Shown here in pieces: positions 1 through 9,073 of a stretch of DNA of 64,000 nt (within the stretch, counting starts at the first letter, position 1; the number at the start of each line of letters is the position of its first letter). The stretch lies in assembly GCF_905220365.1 (NCBI RefSeq), contig NC_061129.1:3658803-3722802 (forward strand), written 5' to 3'. The notes below the pieces were generated by a model. That model was not told the DNA's origin and made no database searches. It was given only the letters and a program-made list of their open reading frames with translations. The DNA comes from Vanessa cardui. Taxonomy: Eukaryota > Arthropoda > Insecta > Lepidoptera > Nymphalidae. The position numbers were made by a program, and so were the translations under genes.

Positions 1-546
1 CGATCTTATTTCAAATAGACAGGTCATAAATCAAAACCAAACATACTTCAAATAGCTCATTACAAGGAATATTAAATCGTAATTATACATGATTACATCG
101 AAAGTTACCACAAGTTTGGAGAGCATGGATTCTACATTGCGATCCAAATAACAACAGTATTACGCTAATTAATTTATATAAAATAATCATATATTCTGAA
201 AAAGCAACGAAAACCACTTTCACGTTTTAATTATTACCTCATAATATTTTACTATTTATCAATATTTTATTTCATAAAATGTTATTTATTCAAAATAAGT
301 CATGTTACAGTGTTGAATTAATGTTAAGCTACCCCTGGTTCGCAAAGCAGATTTTAATTAATCTAGTACAATTAAATTTATATATGTATATCCTACAAGT
401 ATTTTAAACGGGATATTTACTATGTATTAATTTTATTCGGGAACTCGATATTTCGACATTATCTACGAATGTCTTGTTCACGAAAAATCTCATATACCTA
501 TATTGTCTGAAAACAACAAATACTTAATACCTATATTATTATTATT
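1..546. other. AT-rich non-coding DNA, nothing recognised
   Basis: The stretch is dominated by A/T runs and has no long open frame, no splice-flanked coding block and no repeat family I recognise. It may be intergenic or the intron of a gene extending left of the window. Confidence 0.5.
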
Positions 547-792
547 ATTTGTAATATTAAAATAGCCCTTATCAATGCATATGTATGTACACGCGGTACA
601 TGTACCAAAATAACATTTTTTGCAATTGTCTGTCTGTCTGTTTGTTCCGGCTAATCTCTGGGACGGCTGAACCAAATTTGATGAAATTTTGTATGAAACA
701 AAGTTGAACTCCAAGAACGGACATGGGCTTTTTTTGCCTGACACATGACAACAACGCCCCAAAACGCGAACGAAACCGCGGGTGATTACTAG
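547..792 (+). mobile_element. Helitron-like non-autonomous element, 3' portion
   Basis: It contains the block of lepidopteran Helitron-like repeats that reads 'GTAATATTAAAATA', then a (TGTC)n-like stretch, then 'GGCTAATCTCTGGGACGGCT'. It terminates in CTAG immediately before a T, as expected for Helitron insertion between A and T. The 5' part has diverged. The second half (ACCAAATTTGATGAAATTTT and the following CCTGACACATGACAACAACG) is shared with the element at 32847-33249. No coding capacity is visible. The small open frames here are accidental. Confidence 0.6.
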
Positions 793-1354
793 TCATTAAT
801 ATAATATTTTTAATAGAATATCATATTTTAACAATCAAAGATGTATTTGTGAGAATGTAATTATTCATATAAAAATACTCGCCGGTACATATCCGTCGCA
901 AAACTGAAAAATAATATTGCCTTTGTAATATAATTTCAAAGAAGAATTTACGACTTGTGCCAAGTCGAAGAGAGATGCGCTAAAGGGGCTAATGACTTTC
1001 GGCCAAACGTCGAAACGTCAAATCGTATTCAAACTCTTTCCCGTCCGCTTGTGAAATACATCTACTGTTCTTCGGAATGATAATGTTACAACGAAATTTA
1101 TTTAAGGAGGTCAGAAGTTCAATGCATTGCTTTAATCATCGTCGATATCAAAAAACTACTAAGTTTTTATTGAAAATACTACTGATTTTTGTTTGATTTA
1201 AAATTCAAGGTCGAAGTCACGTTCAATGTAATATTTCTAATGCTAATACCTAGCTAGAGTTTAAAAATCAGTCTCTTTAAACTTCTTGGAAATAGGTAAC
1301 ATCCAATCGTGACTTTATGCTCTGAGTGGTATTTAATCTGACAAAGCAAATAAT
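793..1354. other. Non-coding DNA, nothing recognised
   Basis: AT-rich unique-looking sequence without a convincing ORF, RNA gene or repeat boundary. Confidence 0.4.
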
Positions 1355-1589
1355 CAGTGATGTAGCTATTGTTAGGCCAGGTGATGCAGTGCACCAGGGC
1401 CCCGGAGTTCAGGGGGCCCTCTTAACTAAACCATAAGCTACTGAAGCTAGACAAACACGACCCTACGCACAAGATTTCTCGTTATATAATTTTAAAGGGT
1501 AATTATTAGTTAAAGAGGGATGGGAAAGAGGTGAGGGCCCGATTCTTTTTCTATGCATCGGGGCCCTTCCTTATCTAGCTACGCCGCTG
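1355..1589. mobile_element. TIR DNA-transposon fragment (CAGTG...CGCTG family), copy 1
   Basis: The left end reads CAGTGATGTAGCTA and the right end TAGCTACGCCGCTG, forming imperfect terminal inverted repeats of about 14 bp. The inside carries mirrored GGGGCCC-rich segments. Two further copies occur at 46000-46235 (reverse orientation) and 53201-53373. The ends resemble hAT-type elements, but I find no clear 8-bp target-site duplication (flanks CAAATAAT and TTGGAGGT), so the superfamily is uncertain. No transposase is encoded. Confidence 0.6.
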
Positions 1590-2486
1590 TTGGAGGTGGA
1601 TTTTATAGGAATTTATTGATTAAATAATTAAAAAATAATACTATGTTTATAATAAGTGCATTAAATCTCTTACTCCACTTTTACTTAAAGACTTTGCGTT
1701 TACTTGTATTGTTACTTAATCCGTGAAATTAGATCCACCAGTAAGCTTACCACAATTATCATATATACGTGTATACATATATCAGGTAGGTGTAGCTTTT
1801 TTCTAATAATGATTCTATTCTTTTAGATATATAATTTCACCTTTGGCAACACTCAATTATAGGGTAAAGTATAAAATTTAATTTTCTCCATAAATCAATG
1901 CGATTTTAGTTTTTTTATCATAAAAACTGTCTTAAAATGTGCAACATTTATCATTATTTATTAAGTACAAAATAATATTAAAATTATTAAATAAAAATGC
2001 ATAATAGAAAAGTAATTGATAACAAGACATCCCGTCCTCACATCTGTGATATAACAATTGTAGTTCGACACAAAGGGGCCCTTGTATTTTTTATTCAATT
2101 TAAACGCAACGAAATCAAATGCAATTTTTATGCAAACATTTATTGATCTTTAATATGTCACGAATAAGAACCAAAATAGCACGTTTTTTTAATGTACATA
2201 GTACGTTCATAAAAAAATAGTGCCCCGCCAACAAATTGAAAGTGTGCCACAATTTGTGTTAGATGTATATTGTTCATTCGTTCGCGTATGATATTTAAAA
2301 AAAAGGAATAGCTATTTTAATCCTATGGCTTTGGATACCCTTAAGGTTTTGGATTTATTTTATTATTATAATTTGTTTTGATAGTGGCTGACTTTCTGAG
2401 GAATTTTCAAAGATAATTCTGGCAATACAGGCGAGTGATGAACTGACGGTGTACGTTTAGTAATAGGCTAATAGGGTTCCAATCTC
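1590..2486. other. AT-rich non-coding DNA, nothing recognised
   Basis: No ORF longer than chance, no splice-flanked exon and no repeat I can name. Confidence 0.4.
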
Positions 2487-2543
2487 AAAACGAAGATTAT
2501 TTTGGGTTCTGTACGCAACAGAACCCAAAATAATCTTCGTTTT
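2487..2543. repeat. Perfect inverted repeat, 25-bp arms, 7-nt loop
   Basis: Positions 2487-2511 are the exact reverse complement of 2519-2543. The spacer is TACGCAA. The outermost bases beyond each arm do not pair, so the boundary is sharp. There are no flanking target-site duplications and no similarity to the other palindromes in the window. It would fold into a very stable hairpin if transcribed. Confidence 0.9.
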
Positions 2544-3088
2544 TAAACATAGAACTTTCGTTTAAATAGCTTATAATATCCTTTAACTTTGCATGTAGAA
2601 AAAATTAGAAGAGCTGAAATAAAATTTAATAAAATTCAATGAAATTAACTGCAGCATTATAAACGAAATTGTTTGTTTGTTTTCAAGAGGCGAGGCAGAG
2701 AATGTTCTTGATCATAATCATGTATTATACGAACATAAGCAAACCTTCTTATCGAACTTCTTTAAAATTATCCAACTACAGAGGAGACTACTAAACAATT
2801 ATTGCGCAAAAGCACAGACTGAGGAAATAGAGTATACAGGATACCACTCTCATAGACCAAACCAACGCGTACTTTTATTGCCCCTACCCCGATCCACGAC
2901 ACGTGAGCCCTTATGATATGCACCTGGAAAACCTATTCACTAGACCAACAAAAAAGCTGGCAACCAACATGCACAGACTAAAAATTTTGTTCTACAAATT
3001 CAAAATTAGCGTCAAAGAGTATGAATTTAAATTAAAGATCTGATGCGATGCGATTTTCCAAAAAGTATTTTACTTTATACTGAACACA
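2544..3088. other. Unassigned non-coding DNA with a weak 79-codon open frame
   Basis: A plus-strand open frame at 2677-2916 has slightly higher GC than its surroundings, but its translation resembles no family I know and no flanking splice signals support it. It may be an old transposon remnant. Nothing else is recognised. Confidence 0.3.
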
Positions 3089-3132
3089 TTTGCACATGAG
3101 TTTAAAATTTAAAATTTAAACTCATGTGCAAA
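3089..3132. repeat. Perfect inverted repeat, 18-bp arms, 8-nt loop
   Basis: Arm 3089-3106 (TTTGCACATGAGTTTAAA) is exactly complementary to 3115-3132, around an ATTTAAAA spacer. There is no flanking duplication and no known transposon termini. Confidence 0.85.
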
Positions 3133-3529
3133 ACAGGTTTCATTTAACATATTCATCAATTAATCTCTTTAGATTCCATTTATAATTACCTAAACATCCG
3201 TAACAGTATCGTCATACAAGTCCTGTTAAAGTACGTAAAGTTTAAGTAAAGTAAATACCTGTTTATTGTTATTACCTTTTATGACTTTCAAATAGATTGT
3301 AAGGAATTTTATTCATCATTATAACAAGAAGAGAGCAATTGCAATTTTAATATGCAATAATTATAACTCATAACATTTTTAGCAGAAACACAATTAGGAT
3401 TACCTAATACAATACGTTCATCGAAATATTTCAATTTAACAAAGAAACAACTCATTCATAAATAATGTTGTATTTATTGTGACCATTGTATACTCTAATA
3501 ATAGAACTATTTCTATTTGATTTAAAAAA

Positions 3530-3785
3530 ATAAATAAATACTGGACAACATTACGTACATTACTCTGATCCCAATGTTACTTACATTGGGATCAGAGTAA
3601 TGTACCTAAAGCACTTGTATTATGGAAAATCAGAAGTAACGACGGTACCACAAAAACCCAGACCCAAGACAATATAGGAAACTAATGAACTTTTTCTACA
3701 TCGACTCGGGCGGGAATCGAACCCGGGACCTTGGAAAAGCGTACCCATGAAATCCGGTGTACACACCACTCAACCACGGAGGTCG
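3530..3785 (-). mobile_element. tRNA-derived SINE (second family), antisense
   Basis: Read on the minus strand, it starts at about 3785 with a tRNA-like head. An A-box-like TGGTTGAGTGG is followed about 45 nt later by a B-box GGTTCGATTCC, the internal RNA polymerase III promoter. The body ends in (ATTT)n, which appears on the plus strand as AAATAAATAAATA near 3530. From memory the body matches a common lepidopteran SINE containing 'GTCGATGTAGAAAAAGTTCA'. The 3' part carries an inverted duplication (see 3555-3605). Confidence 0.75.
3555..3605. repeat. Perfect inverted repeat inside a SINE tail, 23-bp arms, 5-nt loop
   Basis: Positions 3555-3577 are the exact reverse complement of 3583-3605, with spacer TACTT. 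The sequence lies in the 3' part of the SINE at 3530-3785. I remember the family carrying the 'ATTGGGATCAGAGTAATGTA' segment once in that place, so the second, inverted copy is probably a private event in this insertion. Confidence 0.85.
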
Positions 3786-3789
3786 TAAT

Positions 3790-4306
3790 ATAAATAATGC
3801 ATTTGGGAATTATTTGTAACATTAAATATTACATTACAAATGTATATAGCGGCTCATGTTAAAGTCGGGATAATTATTTATATATAATCCTATTCTTTTT
3901 TTTAAAACTAGCCATGAAACCTTGCCTTTTAGCAGCAGTTACTCTCACGAATAATATATATTTTATTTTTATAATATTATTTGGTGATTAAATCCTCTTA
4001 AATGTATATGCCTTTTTTGGTTACAATAATTAAACAATATTTTTGTTACAAATAATAAATATATCAAATCTACTTTGTCTATAATTGCCTAAATAGATGA
4101 AATTTAACCAAATATAAAATTGAAATAACTTAAATAGTTACCTAAAATTCATGTTTAAAGAAAAACAGTACACACTAAAAATCAAACAAAATTCATTAAA
4201 ATCTAAATAATTTAAACGATACATTACGATTACATAAGATTTTGTTTTAATAAAGAATATAAAGCTAAGTATATATTAAGTAATGTTAACTTGTATTTAT
4301 ATTCAC
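3790..4306. other. AT-rich non-coding DNA
   Basis: Nothing recognised. If the exon at 4307-4391 is real, this is the start of its first intron. Confidence 0.35.
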
Positions 4307-4391
4307 CTATAAGTCCTCGGGCCCCACAAATGAATAAAGCCAAGCACATCAAACCTCCAAGCACATATCGCGTTCGAAACGCCTTCACCAT
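4307..4391 (-). CDS. Possible first coding exon with signal peptide, rest of gene not found
   Basis: On the minus strand, ATG at 4391 opens a frame beginning MVKAFRTRYVLGGLMCLA, followed by LFICGARGLI, then a splice-donor-like ATAG|GTGAAT at 4307/4306. The layout, two to three basic residues, about 15 hydrophobic residues and small residues at the end, is that of a secretory signal peptide or signal anchor. The reading frame continues upstream to an ATG at 4430, so the start could be 13 codons earlier. I find no downstream exon at 1-4306, so a gene here would have to continue beyond the left edge. I do not recognise the protein. The call rests on codon composition, hydrophobic pattern and one splice site. 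Confidence 0.35.
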
Positions 4392-4439
4392 TTTTCTAAA
4401 CTCACATCCTTCGAAAACATTGTTCACCAAAATTAAGCC

Positions 4440-4740
4440 GAAACTTTAAGCCGGGAAAACCTTGAGCTGCATATTAATTACAAACAACACTGTTATCCCA
4501 TTATCAACCAAGAAACGGGTCATTGACCCTTCATGGTATTTTTTTAACCTGTAATTGGATTTAAGGTTAACGTAAATGAATACGCGCGTGTAATATGCGT
4601 AAGAGAAACACGCCCTCCTCGTTCGAGAGCTGGCGCTGTACTAAACGTGAATGGTAGTGTCAAATAAGCTCCACGCGAAAAGCGAAATCGTAGTCCACGT
4701 AGCGGCGTAGCGTTTTGGGAAAATCCGACTCGCATCGATC
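4440..4740 (-). promoter_or_regulatory. Possible promoter/5' leader of the candidate exon at 4307-4391
   Basis: This block is clearly more GC-rich and CpG-containing than the surrounding DNA (for example CGCGCGTG, GGCGCTG and CGATCG near 4580-4740) and lies directly upstream of the candidate signal-peptide exon. No TATA box or initiator can be assigned with confidence. It could equally be unrelated unique sequence. Confidence 0.25.
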
Positions 4741-4899
4741 GTGTTTCATTACAAATTAAAATTATATTTTAATATTATGATCACTAAATAAACAAGAATT
4801 GCTCATAATCAGAAATAAATAATGATTTAAGTATATCATTAAAACTGTTAACATATATATTATGCCGCTAAAAAGGACAAAAGCGTTAAAGTAGCAAAA

Positions 4900-5180
4900 T
4901 CTATACATATAATAAAATTGGAGTGTCCGTTTGTAATATTAAAATAACCGTTTTTAACTATGTACATGTATCTATGTTCTATACATATGTATGTATTCGC
5001 CGTACCTTTTTGTTATGCTATCTGTTTGTTCTACGTAATCTCTGGAACGGCTTGACCAATTTCGACGGGACTTTCACTGACTGAAACTTGATACAATAAG
5101 GAGTAATTTCGGCTACAACAATAATTTTTTTGTTCAATTAAACCACAAACGAATTCGACACAAATAGTATTACGTAGATT
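4900..5180 (+). mobile_element. Helitron-like non-autonomous element, 3' end lost
   Basis: The 5' end TCTATACATATAATAAAATT follows an A, the signature start of this family, and continues with TTGTAATATTAAAATAACCG and GTAATCTCTGGAACGGCTTG. Compare the complete short copy at 44055-44287. No CTAG terminus is found before the sequence diverges near 5180. Confidence 0.65.
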
Positions 5181-5261
5181 TTAGCGCTATAAAGCCAACA
5201 ACCTTAGGAGCTAAGATATTAGTTTCTTTGCAGATACACTAATTCACTCACCCTTATTAAT

Positions 5262-5510
5262 CAGTGGATTCGCGGTGCAAAGGGCCTCACGCCCGAAATT
5301 TGAAAAACAGGGCCTCGCAAACTCTTACCCACATTAAGATTCGATCTTACGCCGCCACAAACAGCCACGGACTCGCGTTGCAAAGGGCCTTGCGCCCGAA
5401 ATTTGAAACAGTACAACATAACATTGGGATCATACTACTGGAAAAAAAAGAACAAGGGCCTCGCAAACTGTAGCTTGCCCACATTAAGATTCGATCTTGC
5501 GCCGCCACTG
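5262..5510. mobile_element. Decayed TIR element with internal tandem duplication
   Basis: Two related units, about 5271-5358 and 5371-5510, both contain GCAAAGGGCCT, CGCCCGAAATTTGAAA and CACATTAAGATTCGATCTT and end in GCCGCCAC. The left edge is CAGTGG (5262) and the right edge CCACTG (5510), suggesting hAT-like termini. The flanks TTATTAAT and TTAATATT are similar but not identical 8-mers, so a target-site duplication is doubtful. No transposase. Confidence 0.5.
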
Positions 5511-5565
5511 TTAATATTACAATACTATTTATTGCAGTATATCAATAATATATGATGAGTAGGTG

Positions 5566-5615
5566 GTAACTACTAGGTATGGGCTTGCACAAGGCCTACC
5601 AAGTAAAATGACTTA
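5566..5615 (-). repeat. Short relic of the 'TGTGCAAGCC' dispersed repeat family
   Basis: The minus strand reads like the first 50 bp of the repeat at 34151-34441 (TTGGTAGGCCTTGTGCAAGCC, TAGTAGTTACCACC). Only this 5' part is recognisable. Confidence 0.45.
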
Positions 5616-5757
5616 ACGAAAATTGAAATTCGACATATAGTAATATGCTATTTTGTTCCATGTATCATTTAAATGTTCTAATTATATTAGTCGATTTCAG
5701 ATATCACTTTTACGATCACGACATTTTATGATCGTGTTCTATGATGTGATTCAAATT

Positions 5758-5797
5758 GATTGTAGAATAGCTCTTAAGCTAGAGCTATTCTACAATC
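5758..5797. repeat. Perfect inverted repeat, 16-bp arms, 8-nt loop
   Basis: GATTGTAGAATAGCTC (5758-5773) is exactly complementary to 5782-5797, around TTAAGCTA. The 9-mer GCTCTTAAG at 5770-5778 overlaps the loop, and the same 9-mer is the target-site duplication of the SINE inserted immediately downstream. Confidence 0.9.
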
Positions 5798-5806
5798 GCT
5801 CTTAAG

Positions 5807-6125
5807 GAGCCGAGATGGCCCAGTGGTTAGAACGCGTGCATCTTAACCGATGATTGCGGGTTCAAACCCAGGCAAGCACCGCTGTTTCATGTGCTTAATT
5901 TGTCTTTATAATTCATCTCGTGCTCAGCGGTGAAGGAAAATATCGTGAGGAAACCTGCATGGGACAAATTTCATAGAAATTCTGTCACATGTGAATTCCA
6001 CCAACCCGCATTGGAACAGCGTGGTGGAATATGTTCCAAACCTTCTCCTCAAAGGGAGAGGAGGCCTTTAGCCCAGCAGTGGGAATTTACAGGCTGTTGT
6101 TGTTGTTGTTGTTGTTGTTGTTGTA
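5807..6125 (+). mobile_element. Full-length tRNA-derived SINE (Metulj-like), copy 1
   Basis: It starts with a tRNA-like head, GAGCCGAGATGGCCCAGTGG, and has an A box at GGCCCAGTGGTTAGA and a B box at GGGTTCAAACCC. The body contains CTCGTGCTCAGCGGTGAAGG and AGCCCAGCAGTGGGAATTTA, and the tail is a (GTT)n run. A 9-bp target-site duplication GCTCTTAAG flanks it (5798-5806 and 6126-6134), showing retroposition. The non-coding RNA would be made by Pol III and mobilised by a LINE. It is close to the copy at 19206-19517, suggesting fairly recent activity. Confidence 0.9.
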
Positions 6126-6229
6126 GCTCTTAAGTTTTAAATTATATGTATATATAATATATGTTCATGGTCATGGTTTTCCAGTCAAGAAATTAACCCT
6201 AGCAAACTAGAATTATGATATTAATATTC

Positions 6230-6372
6230 TGACTTCTGTTCTTTGTAAAGCTGATGAAGCTGTTTGGATTGCACCTGATCTCTTTCATATCGTGACGGAT
6301 TTCCGCCCCCTTAGGGTTTATGAGTGAGGGAAGAGAGATTGCACTTATGTTTGCGCACTCAATTATACTCTT
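6230..6372 (+). repeat. Probable dispersed-repeat relic
   Basis: The block with GATTGCACCTGATCTC, GTGAGGGAAGAGAGATTGCA and TTTGCGCAC resembles, from memory, a common lepidopteran repeat. Boundaries and family are not determinable here. Confidence 0.3.
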
Positions 6373-6711
6373 TTTGCAAAGAAAACCTTTTTTTTTAAAT
6401 GTATTTGTTATTATGAAATATAAAATATCCTACCACGCAAACAAAATTAACATAATTCAAAATTGAAATCCATGTTTCAATTTATTCAATAAAAATCATC
6501 TGAAAAATTGCATAAACATAATAGGTATCATAACATGTATCCTAATACATGAGCATAATAATATGAAAAACAAGGCGTACAGTACGGACCTTAAAAAAAT
6601 ACAGACGAATTGATAACCTCTTCTTTTTGAAAAGTTCGGTTTGGTTGAAAAGCGATCTATAGGAAAAATTAATTCAGCACAAATGGACAGGAACAACTAT
6701 TATCAACATCG

Positions 6712-7290
6712 TTACAGAGTGTAAAACAAAGTCTCTTACCGATGATTCATTTGATGCAGTTTTTTTAATAGATAGTCTGATTCGAGAAGAACTTTTTTGT
6801 ATAAAATACATTAACAATATAGTTAGGTATGTTTAGGTAAGATTAGATAGTACATAAACAATATAGTTAGAGTGCCAAGATGGCCCATTGGTTAGAACGC
6901 GTGCATTTTAACCGATGATTGCGGCTTCAAACCCAGGCAAGCACCACTATATATATATGTGCTTAATTTGTGTTTATAATTCATCTCGTGCCCAGCGGTG
7001 AAGGAAAATATCGTGAGGAAACCTGCATGTGTCTAATTTCATTGAAATTCTACCACATGTGCATTCCACCTACCCGCATTGGAAAATCGTGGTGAAATGT
7101 GTCCCAAACCCTCTCCTTAATGGAAGAAGAGGCCTTATCCCAGCAGTGGGAAATTTACAGGCTGTTATTTTACTTTTTTTTACAACAATATAGTAAAGAT
7201 AAACTGGTAATTTTAGAAGTTCTTATGTGATGTCGTAAATAAACAAATTCTGTAGTATATTTACTACCCGTGCGACGTTCTGGTCGCTAG
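6712..7290 (+). mobile_element. Helitron-like element interrupted by a SINE
   Basis: The parts on both sides of the nested SINE (6868-7183) correspond to one repeat that is also found at 53478-53725: AAACAAAGTC, GATTCGAG, then GTGATGTCGTAAATAAACAA and TGTAGTATATTTA. The right terminus is GTCGCTAG followed by T (7290/7291), the Helitron-type end. The 5' end is not sharply defined. No coding capacity. Confidence 0.6.
6868..7183 (+). mobile_element. tRNA-derived SINE (Metulj-like), copy 2, nested
   Basis: It starts GAGTGCCAAGATGGCCCATTGG and carries the same body as copy 1, ending in a T-rich tail. An 11-bp target-site duplication AACAATATAGT flanks it (6857-6867 and 7184-7194). It has more substitutions than copy 1, for example a B box of GGCTTCAAACCC, so it is an older insertion. 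It lies inside the Helitron-like element 6712-7290. Confidence 0.9.
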
Positions 7291-8074
7291 TTATAAATAA
7301 AAACAAACAATAAATGAAACGAATCAAACTAACTGGATAACTTCATTTTAACACGCACGCTTTACTCAGTAACCAGTACCAGAAACAATATGGAACTCTA
7401 CAAATGTGTATCGCGGTCCATCGATGTCACGATTGCCTTAAATTAGTATGGACAGAAAGGTTGTAACTATTCGGCGTCCGTGAGTCAATCGTAATTAGCA
7501 AAATAATCACGTTTAACGTCCTGTCATCTAATACCGGTTTAATAGAAGAGACCGCGGTCACTGGGTGACTACGAAATCTATAAACGATTTAACATTCACC
7601 GTGAGCTATTAATGCATTTACATAAATAACTTTACATGTTTTTATTTTCATTTGGTTTTGTGTAAACACAAGAGCTGTGTTTCCGCAAGCGATACCGTTT
7701 TAGTGATTCGTGCTGTTTATACAAAGTTATGAAAATATAACAGCTAATAATAAACTGTTGTTAAATAATAATATTGACTCACTTCTCTGTTAATACTTTC
7801 GTGTATTTCAAATGTCTTCGGCGATCAAAACAAAGTAATGAAATGAGTGAGGGTTGTAATTGTATCCTCATTTATCATCCACAAAATATCAGACAAGAGA
7901 ATTTGTTGATTGAACTGTAAATAACATAAACCTACTTACTTTTATAGTACTTTTGTTAAAGCGATGTTAGTTTGTGTAAGAAGGTTTGTAAGGAATCAAT
8001 ATTAACAATTCTTCTTATGGTTTTAATTAAAAAGAAATCTTTGCAATTGTATCACTATCAGCTTTACATTCAAT
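7291..8074. other. Non-coding DNA, nothing recognised
   Basis: No ORF, exon-like block or repeat that I can name. Confidence 0.4.
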
Positions 8075-8160
8075 TCAAAACTGTAACATGACGATTCAAA
8101 CGTGCTTTTATGAGTCGAATGAGATGATAAAAAAATATTTTGATTTTTAATTTTGAATAT
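8075..8160 (+). mobile_element. LINE 3'-tail relic
   Basis: The segment around ATGACGATTCAAACGTGCTT followed by a TTTTGATTTTT end matches the tail of the LINE fragment at 18554-18701. It is degenerate. Confidence 0.5.
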
Positions 8161-8896
8161 AGCTGGCTCCTAAAATTTTACAAATTATGAAATCAAGTTT
8201 GAATTCCCTTCCAAAGAGCACCTGTTGAGCTTAAAATTATTTAATAATTAATAATAAGACTTCGAGTTAAAATATATTGAATCGTTTTTTTTATTTAAGT
8301 AAGGTAGGTAGGTAAATTGATGTACGTACATGAATGACATGTACATATATGTTGCATATTAACGTATTAAATATGCAGTATTGTATTATTTAAAAGTAAC
8401 ATAAGACCAAAGTACGTATATAAATATTGTGTGCATATTTTAATTCAAAATAATAACTGACATTTATTTTTATTTTTTGTTATTATACTTTACGGTGTTA
8501 CCAGTGTTATGACACTTTGCATCTTAGAACTGAATAAGTGTAGGGCATGTGCGTGACGTTAAATAATCTTCACTTAAATTAAGAAAGTGCAGCGTGTTAT
8601 TTTAATAATAAGTATTTGTTACAAACATTTGTGTCTCGTCCAATCCATAAGTCGTTAATATTTAAGGTTAATTTAATGTATGGTTTAAATAACCATACAT
8701 AACTTCCATAGCATAATATATTAAGTACTATGAATTACATTTGCATAATTTAGTCATTGGGGCGTGATGGAATGACAAACATCGAAACTTTCACATATAT
8801 TATATTGGTAAAATAAAATTCTAGTAAAGATAACCTTTGATATTGTGTACTTTGATTTATGATAATAACATAGTTAATAATACAATAAAAGAGCTG
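8161..8896. other. AT-rich non-coding DNA with one short palindrome
   Basis: Nothing is recognised except a 10-bp perfect inverted repeat ATGTATGGTT / AACCATACAT at 8676-8700, with a 5-nt loop. Confidence 0.4.
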
Positions 8897-9073
8897 AGAT
8901 GAAATTAGACATATGCAGGTTTCCTCACGATGTCTTCCTTCACCACCGAGCACGAGATTTGAATTATAAACACTAATTAAGCACATAAATATATAGTGGT
9001 GCTTGTCTGGATTTGAACCCGCAAACATCGCTTAAGATTCACGCGTTCTAACCACAGGGCCATCTCGACTCAT
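8897..9073 (-). mobile_element. tRNA-derived SINE (Metulj-like), antisense, 3'-truncated
   Basis: On the minus strand it runs from GAGTCGAGATGGCCCTGTGG (5' end, about 9073) through the degenerate B-box region to GGTGAAGGAAGACATCGTGA and then stops near 8897, lacking the 3' third of the element. Confidence 0.8.

Noticed and set aside
5262..5510. CRISPR-like repeat-spacer pattern
   Set aside because: Only two units of unequal length in an insect genome, explained by a duplicated transposon fragment.
5807..5880. Functional tRNA gene at the head of the SINE copies
   Set aside because: A and B boxes are present, but there is no complementary acceptor stem, and the same head recurs in many SINE copies with tails and target duplications.
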